Below, piece by piece: positions 12,325-19,628 of a stretch of DNA of 23,003 bases. The stretch's first letter is position 1. Each line of letters starts with the position of its first letter. The notes beneath the pieces were generated by a model that was given only the letters and a program-made list of their open reading frames with translations, did no database searches and was not told the DNA's origin. The translations under genes and the position numbers were made by a program. Source of the stretch: a virus; IMG/VR virus record IMGVR_UViG_3300028045_000107, positions 1 to 23,003 of that record; one strand, written 5' to 3'.

Positions 12325-12344
12325 TGTGTTCAGGCTGGAACACA
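12325..12344. other. Perfect 7-bp hairpin upstream of RepL-like gene
   Basis: TGTGTTC and GAACACA pair around AGGCTG. Further inverted TGTACC (12347) and GGTACA (12391) motifs flank the space before the next promoter. Possible operator or origin-associated element. Confidence 0.5.
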
Positions 12345-12422
12345 TTTGTACCGCGGCTGGACCACAAACAGCAATATTGATCAGCTAAACTGGTACATTT
12401 GGTGTTTTTTGTTTAAATTATG

Positions 12423-12431
12423 TGGTATTAT
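12423..12431 (+). promoter_or_regulatory. Extended -10 promoter before RepL-like gene
   Basis: TGG-TATTAT is an extended -10 (TG-n-TATTAT) 28 bases before the ATG at 12459. It shares TGGTAT with the element at 10562. No clear -35. Confidence 0.42.
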
Positions 12432-12458
12432 TATTGGCACATTAGCCAGGAAAGAACT

Positions 12459-12866
12459 ATGAAAGATTATTTAGACGCAAATAGATATACGCTTACAGAC
12501 AACGAAACAGGAGAAATAATGTATGTTGATAGTATTGCTAAAGAAGCTGATAAACGCTACTGGGAGAAAACGTATGCCAAAACTATAGCTGAATGCTTTG
12601 AGTTAGTTGGAAACGCACCAACTAAGGTTCTTGCACATTTTTTAAGGATTAAAGATTCTAACAATCAAATAAACGGAACTGTAAGAGAAATGGCTAAAGA
12701 TATGGAAGTGTCCAAGACTACGGTGACTAGAGTAATGAGCGTATTAACAGAAGCAGGTTTTATGAAGAAACGTAGAAGCGGTTGTTATATGCTATCTCCT
12801 GACGTAATAAAGCACGGCAGTAGAGGTAAAGGAATTATGGTGTTAATGTTATGGAAAGGCTTGTAA
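12459..12866 (+). CDS. RepL-like winged-helix replication/regulatory protein
   Basis: 135 residues with the layout of the RepL plasmid replication family: an N-terminal NETGEIMYVDSI segment, a helical middle, then a winged helix-turn-helix (GTVREMAKDMEVSKTTVTRV, about 75-94; MSVLTEAGFMKKRRSGCYML for the third helix and wing). RepL proteins start replication of small plasmids; in a phage such a protein may bind an origin or act as a regulator. AGGAAAG before the ATG at 12459 makes it preferable to an ATG 39 bases upstream. It lies just downstream of the large palindrome, a natural binding target. Confidence 0.75.
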   Translation: MKDYLDANRYTLTDNETGEIMYVDSIAKEADKRYWEKTYAKTIAECFELVGNAPTKVLAHFLRIKDSNNQINGTVREMAKDMEVSKTTVTRVMSVLTEAGFMKKRRSGCYMLSPDVIKHGSRGKGIMVLMLWKGL

Positions 12867-12943
12867 TAGCAGTATCTGATGGCAAGCAAGATGATTTAGA
12901 AAGCATTATTAAAGAGTTAGAAGTTCACGTTAACGTGCCATAA
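12851..12943 (+). CDS. Hypothetical 30-residue protein
   Basis: Overlaps the end of the RepL-like gene by 16 bases in another frame. Begins MERLVIAVSDGKQDDLESII and looks like a strand-helix unit of a small folded protein. There is no strong ribosome-binding site; translation by coupling is possible. Confidence 0.45.
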   Translation: MERLVIAVSDGKQDDLESIIKELEVHVNVP

Positions 12944-12961
12944 AACATATGGAGTAATCTT

Positions 12962-13087
12962 ATGAAACTTACTAAAATTGAGGAGAAGCGGCTAATTAAA
13001 AAAGCCCATAAACTTATTGACCGAATCGAGAGCAATCTTGACCTCATTGTCAAAGCAGTTAGTTCAAAGCAACAGAAGGCAGCATAA
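12962..13087 (+). CDS. Small basic helical protein (41 aa)
   Basis: GGAG lies 8 bases before the ATG. Lys-rich and helical (MKLTKIEEKRLIKKAHKLID, then RIESNLDLIVKAVSS). Just after its stop the +1 frame carries a protein-like stretch without its own ATG, so the gene may once have been longer. Function unknown. Confidence 0.55.
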   Translation: MKLTKIEEKRLIKKAHKLIDRIESNLDLIVKAVSSKQQKAA

Positions 13088-13250
13088 AAAGAAAAATAAG
13101 CCAATTACAGGTACTACCTCATTTCAAGTAAGCGTCACTAGTGGTAATGAGCTTTCATATAATGAGTATTCAGATGGTGTGTCATACATACCAAGCGATG
13201 CTAACTTGGAAACAAATAAAGTTATTTCTAAATTGCAAAAATATAGTTAA
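13088..13250 (+). pseudogene. Start-less coding stretch, probable N-terminus of second RepL-like gene
   Basis: An open frame with no ATG (TTG at 13017 is the first start-like codon). It encodes protein-like sequence (SGNELSYNEYSDGVSYIPSD, then NLETNKVISKLQKYS) and ends 44 bases before the winged-helix gene at 13295. It may be the detached N-terminal part of that gene, split by a stop and a frameshift. Confidence 0.4.
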
Positions 13251-13294
13251 GTAAGCTACACTGTTTGGATAAACTGGCTTTACTACTTAACTTT

Positions 13295-13540
13295 ATGACC
13301 AAAAATTTACAAGAATACCTAAAATTAGCTGATTCCAAATCTGTTGATGTGCTGCTGTGGGTACTCGATAACCGCACAAATGATAATCGGCTTTATTCCA
13401 CATTAGATTCCATAGCCGTTTCTTGTAACGTCACAAAAGTGACGGTTAGTAAGTTGTTTCAGAAATTATACAAAGCTGAATTTATATATAAAATACGAAA
13501 CGGTCAATACCAGCTAATAAATATCGATGGCATTCTTTAA
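13295..13540 (+). CDS. Second RepL-like winged-helix protein (81 aa)
   Basis: Aligns over most of its length with the RepL-like protein at 12459: LQEYLKLADSKSVDVLLWVL against AECFELVGNAPTKVLAHFLR, then SIAVSCNVTKVTVSKLFQKL against EMAKDMEVSKTTVTRVMSVL, then FIYKIRNGQYQLI against FMKKRRSGCYMLS. It lacks the N-terminal 50 or so residues of its paralogue. There is no ribosome-binding site before the ATG (nor before a TTG at 13265), so it may be a truncated gene. Its end overlaps the next gene by 14 bases. Confidence 0.6.
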   Translation: MTKNLQEYLKLADSKSVDVLLWVLDNRTNDNRLYSTLDSIAVSCNVTKVTVSKLFQKLYKAEFIYKIRNGQYQLINIDGIL

Positions 13541-13946
13541 AAGAAAAGATATTGGCCGGGTGTATATCATTAAGATGGTGTTGCCTGATGGGTGTATTGT
13601 GCATAAAATTGGAATGACACACTCTAACCGGGCTACTGATCGTATGATGGAAATACTCAGGTCCTGGTTTACCAGGTACCGGTTTGTCCCATATAGTGAA
13701 TTACGCCTGGATATGGAATGTAACTACCCTGGTGATCTTGAGAAACATATTCACCGGATACTGAAAAGTAAAAGATTTGAACCAGATGAGAAGGTTGAAG
13801 GAGGTACTGAGATGTTTACCGAAATCAACGAAGTACGAGTTATCCATTACCTAAGAAATTTTGATGAGGCTTCAGTAGATTCCTTAACCTCCTTGACTGA
13901 TACCGATTGCAGTAATATCTGCAAACTACTAACCGGAAAGAGATAA
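13527..13946 (+). CDS. GIY-YIG-related protein (T5orf172/MUG113-like)
   Basis: 139 residues with the small GIY-YIG-type core: RVYIIK (11-16) for the first strand, HKIGMTHSNRATDR (26-39) for the second strand and conserved Arg, EKHIHRIL (72-79) with the metal-type Glu, and GGTEMF (92-97), the closing motif of T5orf172-like proteins. Nuclease activity is not proven for this subfamily. I recall similar proteins next to the terminase genes of N4-like phages, so a role in genome-end processing or packaging is possible. It starts inside the previous gene and its stop overlaps the next ATG (TAATG). Confidence 0.75.
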   Translation: MAFFKRKDIGRVYIIKMVLPDGCIVHKIGMTHSNRATDRMMEILRSWFTRYRFVPYSELRLDMECNYPGDLEKHIHRILKSKRFEPDEKVEGGTEMFTEINEVRVIHYLRNFDEASVDSLTSLTDTDCSNICKLLTGKR

Positions 13947-14662
13947 TGGGCGAAGCTAAAGCAAGTAAGACAGCAATCCTGACCAAAGACCAAATGCTCA
14001 GAGTATTGCCTAAAAGGTTAAAAGGAAATTATACAGATGCTATTTTGGATTCTGTAAATAAGTGTGCTCAGGACCAGAGCTTCAGAGAGTTCTTTAGGGA
14101 TAATGTTTTAAGCTATACAAGCGTAATGCAGTCAGGAAGGTACAAATTAACTTCCTATGTCAGTGCTGTAAAATATGTCAGTCATAAACTATTGGGTGAT
14201 AAGGATATAGAAGCCTACGCAAAAACCTTTCCTGATAGGTATCAAAGGATGAAAGATGAGGGCAATAGTCAAAACGTTATAGCAAGTTTTGCCAGTGCCT
14301 TTAAGAAGAATAAGCTAGTACAAGGTGTGTTTGAGCAGAGCATAATGCCTACTCACATACTAAATGCAGACCTATTCCAAAAAGCTATTAATACTCAAGC
14401 TGAACTAATGATGAATGCTAGAAGCGAGAAAGTTAGATCTGATGCGGCTAGCAGTTTAATGATGCACCTTAAACCGCCAGAAACCAAGAAAATAGAGTTA
14501 GATATAGGACTTAAGCAGGATCAAAGTCTTGCCGATTTGAGAGAAGCTACTGGGGAATTAGTTCGAATGCAAAGAAAACAGATGGAAGCCGGAAATACAA
14601 ATGCATTAGAAATAGCTAACAGTACTATAATTAAAACAGTGGATTCTGATGAGCAGCAGTAA
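13946..14662 (+). CDS. Probable small terminase subunit (N4 gp69-like by position)
   Basis: 238 residues, helical and rich in charged residues, directly upstream of the large terminase and overlapping it by 14 bases. In N4 the gene at this place is gene 69. The C-terminal part (SDAASSLMMHLKPPE, then a long helix to about 220) fits an oligomeric DNA-recognition subunit, but I cannot point to a helix-turn-helix with certainty. GGAAAGAGATA precedes the ATG. The assignment rests on order and shape more than on sequence. Confidence 0.62.
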   Translation: MGEAKASKTAILTKDQMLRVLPKRLKGNYTDAILDSVNKCAQDQSFREFFRDNVLSYTSVMQSGRYKLTSYVSAVKYVSHKLLGDKDIEAYAKTFPDRYQRMKDEGNSQNVIASFASAFKKNKLVQGVFEQSIMPTHILNADLFQKAINTQAELMMNARSEKVRSDAASSLMMHLKPPETKKIELDIGLKQDQSLADLREATGELVRMQRKQMEAGNTNALEIANSTIIKTVDSDEQQ

Positions 14663-16247
14663 AAAATCAGTTGAAGATTATCTTAATAGTGTTGACTATA
14701 AATTTAAAAGCTATATACCTTCTGAAGCTAGTTTACATTTTATAAATTTTATAAAACTAGTTAATGGAGCAGAAGGGGAATCTAATAAGTCTCCGGTTAC
14801 CCATTTTCAGTTGATGGACAATATATTTAGTGGTAAAACTAGATTAGCTGTTTTATGTCATCGCGGCTTTGCTAAATCAACACTGCTGACTACGTATCTG
14901 CCTTTGTATATAGCTGTGTTTGGAAAATTAGACAATTTTGGTGTAGTAAACTACATGTTAGCTGTTTTAGATAGTCAAGAAGGCGGTGCTAAAACTATGC
15001 GTAAGTCTTTAGAGATGACTTATAACAATAGTGAGTTTTTACAGCAATATATAGTAGACACAAGATTTACTGATACTTTTATAGAATTAGAAAATAGGGA
15101 TGGGCACAGATTAGGCATAAAAATGGTTGGTGCCCAGATGTCTATTCGCGGGACAAGATTTGCTAACAATACCGGTTCTCATAGACCCGAGTTTTGTATT
15201 ATGGATGATATTTTAAGCGATACTGACGCTAAATCTCCTACAGTTATAGCTAATATAGAAAATACAATACATAAAGCAGTAGATAAAGCAATGCACCCTA
15301 CCAGAAACAAGATTTGCTATATTGGTACAGTATTTTCTCAGATTGATCCACTGTACAGAGTCATAGAATCTGGTAGATGGAGTCCGAGCGTTTATCCTGT
15401 ATGTGAAAGATTTCCTTGTACAAAAGAAGAGTTTGTAGGTAGTTGGGAAGATAGATTTCCTTATGAGGTTGTAAAACGTATGTATGATGATGCTGTAGCA
15501 ATGGGAAGAATGTCAGATTTTAATGGTGAAATGATGAATAGGGTCATGTCTGATGAAGATAGGCTTATTCAGGACAGTGATATCATGTGGTACAAGCGTG
15601 GTAATGTTATGCAAAATAAGGGACTTTTTAACTTTTACATAACCACAGATTTTGCTACAAGTGAAAAAACTAGTGCCGATTATAGTGTTATTTTTGTTTG
15701 GGCTTACAACAATAAAGGAGACTGGTTCTGGGTAGACGGAGTACTTAAAAGACAGCTAATGGATGCTAATATTGATGATTTGTTTAGACTAGCTCAGCTG
15801 TATAAACCACAGCAGACAGGTATAGAAGTTACAGGACAACAAGGAGGATTTATTCCGTGGATTAAAAATGAGATGATAACCAGGAATGTGTATTTTACTT
15901 TGGCTAGTGAGAATAATAGTAATAAAGAAGGTATAAGGCCTGTTACAAATAAGTTGCAGAGATTTAATATAGTTGTGCCATGGTTTAAAACGAAAAAAAT
16001 GTATTTTCCGGAAGAGATGAAAGAAGACCCTATTATTAATGAAATTACAGAAGAATTGAGTTTGGTTAGTTTAGCAGGCATTAAAGCTAGACATGATGAT
16101 GCAATAGACACTATAAGCCAATTAGGCAGTCTTGCTCCATGGAAACCTTCTGCAGAAGTAGCCAAAAAATACAATAAAGAAAGCAATATTTGGGAAGATG
16201 ATTTTGAAGTTGATGATACAACTGGCATAGATTCCTATATTGTATAA
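14649..16247 (+). CDS. Large terminase subunit (N4 gp68-like)
   Basis: 532 residues, close to the size of N4 gp68. The ATPase half has a Walker A-type CHRGFAKST (70-78), Walker B FCIMDD (182-187) and a coupling motif CYIGTVFS (223-230). The nuclease half has the RNase H-like acidic residues: D334 in TTDFAT, E393 in GIEVTG and D483/D484 in RHDDAID. It drives DNA into the prohead and cuts the concatemer. The gene starts in the end of the probable small subunit gene. Confidence 0.96.
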   Translation: MSSSKKSVEDYLNSVDYKFKSYIPSEASLHFINFIKLVNGAEGESNKSPVTHFQLMDNIFSGKTRLAVLCHRGFAKSTLLTTYLPLYIAVFGKLDNFGVVNYMLAVLDSQEGGAKTMRKSLEMTYNNSEFLQQYIVDTRFTDTFIELENRDGHRLGIKMVGAQMSIRGTRFANNTGSHRPEFCIMDDILSDTDAKSPTVIANIENTIHKAVDKAMHPTRNKICYIGTVFSQIDPLYRVIESGRWSPSVYPVCERFPCTKEEFVGSWEDRFPYEVVKRMYDDAVAMGRMSDFNGEMMNRVMSDEDRLIQDSDIMWYKRGNVMQNKGLFNFYITTDFATSEKTSADYSVIFVWAYNNKGDWFWVDGVLKRQLMDANIDDLFRLAQLYKPQQTGIEVTGQQGGFIPWIKNEMITRNVYFTLASENNSNKEGIRPVTNKLQRFNIVVPWFKTKKMYFPEEMKEDPIINEITEELSLVSLAGIKARHDDAIDTISQLGSLAPWKPSAEVAKKYNKESNIWEDDFEVDDTTGIDSYIV

Positions 16248-16296
16248 TACGGAAATTGGGTTATACTCAACAAAATTTTACCTATAAAGGCTATAA

Positions 16297-16989
16297 ATGC
16301 TTCTAGCTGACTTGTTTAGCTATATATCCACATTAGACTCCTCATCTATAAATATAGGTGGAGATGATAACGGAGATATAGCCAGTAATCATTACCCAAA
16401 AGTTATCAATGCTATCAATTTAGCTATGATTGACCTTTATACGGAATTTCCTGTAAAAGTTCGTGGTATGACAATACAGTTGTATTCACATATTACGGAA
16501 TATTATCTTGATAGTGACTATGCAGCTACGAATACCGAATCTACTGAAGTTTATAAATACATAACTGATACGGCTAACAATCCTTTTACGGACGATGTAA
16601 TACACATAGTTACAGCATTTAATGAGGAAGGAGAAGAGTTCTATCTTAATAACGAAGAAGAATCCTTGTCCCTTTACACTCCTTCCTACGACATTCTTCA
16701 ACACCCTTATCCAAGCAGTGAAAACGCAGTATTTCTTACCTACAAAGCACTTCCGACTAAAATTCCTACCAATTCCGATGTAGATACTTATAAAGTAGGC
16801 TTACCCAGGCAATTGCTGAATTTGTTGTTAGTGTATGTAAATTATAAATTACTGTCTTCTGTTAACAAGGAAGAGTCTATGGCCAAACTTAATGAATATT
16901 TAAGTCTTGTCGCTAAAGCTAAAACCAATGGCCTATTCTTATCTGATGAAGCTGCTAATACTAAGATAGAGGATTTGAAATGGGAATAA
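16297..16989 (+). CDS. Probable neck/connector protein (N4 gp67-like by position)
   Basis: 230 residues, next after the large terminase as N4 gene 67 is, and of the expected size. The N-terminal helix-rich part (HYPKVINAINLAMIDLYTEF) and the beta-rich middle resemble head-tail adaptor proteins; the last 50 residues are helical. It acts in the virion, probably at the head-tail junction, but that is inferred from order. AAGG lies 7 bases before the ATG. It overlaps the next gene by 10 bases. Confidence 0.62.
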   Translation: MLLADLFSYISTLDSSSINIGGDDNGDIASNHYPKVINAINLAMIDLYTEFPVKVRGMTIQLYSHITEYYLDSDYAATNTESTEVYKYITDTANNPFTDDVIHIVTAFNEEGEEFYLNNEEESLSLYTPSYDILQHPYPSSENAVFLTYKALPTKIPTNSDVDTYKVGLPRQLLNLLLVYVNYKLLSSVNKEESMAKLNEYLSLVAKAKTNGLFLSDEAANTKIEDLKWE

Positions 16990-19298
16990 ATAATAACCCG
17001 GCTAACTCAGGACAAATAGTTGATGACTATATTAATACTGCTTATGATACTGTAAAAGTTGTAGCTGACAATCTTACAGAAGTTGTGAGGGTAGCTGACT
17101 TATCTACTACGTTTCAGGCTTCCTCTACTCCTCCTACCACTAGAGCCGATGGCAATCCTTTAGAATCTGGTGATCGTTACTTTAATGAAAGCAGCACAAG
17201 CATTTATACATGGGACGCTACAGGTTTAGTCTGGATAGTTGAGGGAAGTACTAATACTACTTATGAGGCAGTTACTGTAGACGTTACTATGGCAAGTACA
17301 GGAACAATCACTCTTACAAATCCTTATGTAGTAGCTGGTGATAATAAAATAATTACGGTACAAGGAGTTATACAGTATCCAGGTACAGACTACACAGAAA
17401 CTGATACCACTACTTTAGATTTTGGTGCTGGAGTACTGGTTGAAGGAGATACAATTTTTTCTATTATAGGAACTTCAGTAGCTATAAGCACTATAGATGC
17501 TGCTGCAACTACATATACTCCTGATGGAGGTATGGCTACTACCATAGCTGCTAAATTAAATTCTTTGCATTATGCTACATTAGCCGCTGTAATTGCTGAT
17601 GTTAGTAATTTGCAGTCTGGATATGTTTTAGATCTTGCGGAAAGAGTAGCTGGTAGCGGAGGCGGTTTGACAGGTGATGTTATAGCGGATACAGCCGGTG
17701 CTGCTTCTATTGCTGAAGGTGGCTTCAGGCTGATGTATTTAGGCTCTGATTTAACTTTACAGTTGAGAGTCGGTGATACTGTCAATATTAAGCAGTTTGG
17801 TGCTATTGGTGATGGGGTAACAGATGATACTGATGCTATACAAGCTGCTATTGACAGTAATTTGCCTGTCATGATTAATCAAGGTGTAACAGTATTAATT
17901 ACAGGAAATGTATATATTGGCAGTAATGTTATTTATGGTGGCGGAACTATATTGATAAGAGGAGATGCTAACTGGTCGCAACTTGGAACAGCATCAAGAA
18001 AGAATAATGGAGGGCTGTTAAGCAAATCTTGTGCTAATGCAGGGTACGGTTTGACAGAACAAGAGATACACATAAATGGTATAAATATTATACTAGAGCG
18101 AACAAATGCACTAGGCCCAGTAACAGCCCTGTTAATTGAGAATGCCAACGGCGGAGAAATAGAAGCTAATATAACGCCTGATGGTTCTACAATTGATGGC
18201 CCTCATTCTTTAGATTTATATGTAAATAATAAAAATATTGATATTAAAGGAAGATATTTAAGTGGAATAGCTGGCGGTACAACTGGATTAGCATCAATAA
18301 GGAATATAAGCACTGGTGGAAATGTTACTGAAAATATAAGAATACATGATGCCTATTTTTATAACTATGGTGATGATGAGCCTTTGGCTGTTTATAATGC
18401 CACTGGATTTCCTGGAGACACTATAAGAAACATCGTTATATCTAACTGTGTAATAGGTGGTGCAACTCGCGGTTTTGGATGGTTAAATAATGCTAATGAT
18501 GAGTATTCAGATTTCTGTGGATGTGAAATATCAAATACAGTTATTTTTATTGATAATCTCATAGACGGTGGCTCATGTTATACCGATGAAAATGTTGGGG
18601 CTAAAGCATCTAACATAGATATTATTATAAAAACAAGCACTCATACTGGCGGTGTAGTGTCCTATGGTGTTTGGTCGCGTAATCATGACGGGCTACGCCC
18701 TTCACCAGAGTTGTCGAATTGCAGGACATCTATTTTAGCAACCCCAACATCAGATACTATGTGGGGGTATTCAGGTGTGTTAGAACTACATAACTGCTCA
18801 ACATATTCTGTTACTGATGCCGGATGGAAATACTCTGTAAGAGGGATGACGGGTACAATTAATGGTGGTGAGTTTGCCTATGGTACTTCTAATGCTGTTT
18901 ATGTAGCAGACAGGATAGTATCGTCTGTTTTACATGGAACAGTAAAAAATATTAAATACGGACTACAAAAGGTCTTATTTGATATAGATATGACGCTGCA
19001 CGATGGTAAAACTCTTATAGAATATAATACAGAGGATACTGATAACGTTATGGTTGATCTTGATTTTAATGCGGTAATATCTGGAGCTACAACAGAGGTA
19101 TTGTCAAGAGTAATATTAGGTAATAATTCAACAAGTCAAAAAACATACGCTGTAGAGTATCACTTAAATCATCAGACCGGGCTAGCCCCTACAAGTTCTG
19201 ATTTCTTTAGTGCAACGTATGGCGATATAAGTAAATATGAAGTGATACGAAACTCAGCAGGAGCGGTAAGTAGATTAACAAAAGCATTAACTGTTTAA
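16980..19298 (+). CDS. Tail spike/fibre with beta-helix (pectate-lyase-like)
   Basis: 772 residues. The N-terminus (VDDYINTAYDTVKVVADNLT, 14-33, and TRADGNPLESGDRYFN, 54-69) is typical of particle-attachment parts of tail fibres. Residues 198-278 form an adaptor ending LGSDLTLQLRVGDTVNIKQF, followed by GAIGDGVTDDTDAIQAAID (274-292), the classic opening of a pectate-lyase-type right-handed beta-helix. The rest is repeat-rich with Asn and Gly turns, as in capsule-degrading or receptor-binding spikes. The active site cannot be located by eye. The adaptor also occurs in the spike at 19629. Confidence 0.9.
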   Translation: MGINNNPANSGQIVDDYINTAYDTVKVVADNLTEVVRVADLSTTFQASSTPPTTRADGNPLESGDRYFNESSTSIYTWDATGLVWIVEGSTNTTYEAVTVDVTMASTGTITLTNPYVVAGDNKIITVQGVIQYPGTDYTETDTTTLDFGAGVLVEGDTIFSIIGTSVAISTIDAAATTYTPDGGMATTIAAKLNSLHYATLAAVIADVSNLQSGYVLDLAERVAGSGGGLTGDVIADTAGAASIAEGGFRLMYLGSDLTLQLRVGDTVNIKQFGAIGDGVTDDTDAIQAAIDSNLPVMINQGVTVLITGNVYIGSNVIYGGGTILIRGDANWSQLGTASRKNNGGLLSKSCANAGYGLTEQEIHINGINIILERTNALGPVTALLIENANGGEIEANITPDGSTIDGPHSLDLYVNNKNIDIKGRYLSGIAGGTTGLASIRNISTGGNVTENIRIHDAYFYNYGDDEPLAVYNATGFPGDTIRNIVISNCVIGGATRGFGWLNNANDEYSDFCGCEISNTVIFIDNLIDGGSCYTDENVGAKASNIDIIIKTSTHTGGVVSYGVWSRNHDGLRPSPELSNCRTSILATPTSDTMWGYSGVLELHNCSTYSVTDAGWKYSVRGMTGTINGGEFAYGTSNAVYVADRIVSSVLHGTVKNIKYGLQKVLFDIDMTLHDGKTLIEYNTEDTDNVMVDLDFNAVISGATTEVLSRVILGNNSTSQKTYAVEYHLNHQTGLAPTSSDFFSATYGDISKYEVIRNSAGAVSRLTKALTV

Positions 19299-19340
19299 AT
19301 TGTAATATGTATCAACTATTTTACAAAAAAAAATATAAAC

Positions 19341-19389
19341 ATTAACCGGCGAGATTCTGCAAAAATAAAAGGCATATAAAATGGCTAAA
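19341..19389 (+). repeat. 49-base direct repeat, copy 1
   Basis: Matches 21485-21533 with a single difference. It covers 40 untranslated bases, an AAAGG ribosome-binding site and the first three codons (M-A-K) of the small gene at 19381. Confidence 0.92.
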
Positions 19390-19503
19390 GAAAAATATAT
19401 AAGATCAGCAGCAACTGCTGGAAATTATTTAGAAATTACATGTATAGAGGCTGGGATCTGGGATGTTGTGGTTGATACCGGCACATGGGGCTACGAGGCT
19501 TAA
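19381..19503 (+). CDS. Small tail-region protein (40 aa)
   Basis: Begins MAKEKYIRSAATAGNYLEIT and ends DTGTWGYEA. It has the same leader and first codons as the gene at 21525. It could be a small spike accessory protein or the leftover start of a gene split when the second spike cassette was inserted. The following 19504-19628 holds only a 15-codon frame. Confidence 0.55.
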   Translation: MAKEKYIRSAATAGNYLEITCIEAGIWDVVVDTGTWGYEA

Positions 19504-19562
19504 TAACATTATGACAAGCACAATTGAAAGTCGCTTAGGCGGCTGGACTAGAGTTTAATCAA

Positions 19563-19578
19563 GAGGGCTGATTCCCTC
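19563..19578 (+). other. Small hairpin before second spike gene
   Basis: GAGGG-CTGATT-CCCTC, a 5-bp stem with no U-run, 50 bases before the spike ATG. It may be a weak terminator or RNA-stability element. Confidence 0.4.
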
Positions 19579-19628
19579 CTATAACAGTAGTTTACAATAA
19601 TTACTAAAAAGCATAAGAGATATTTAAA

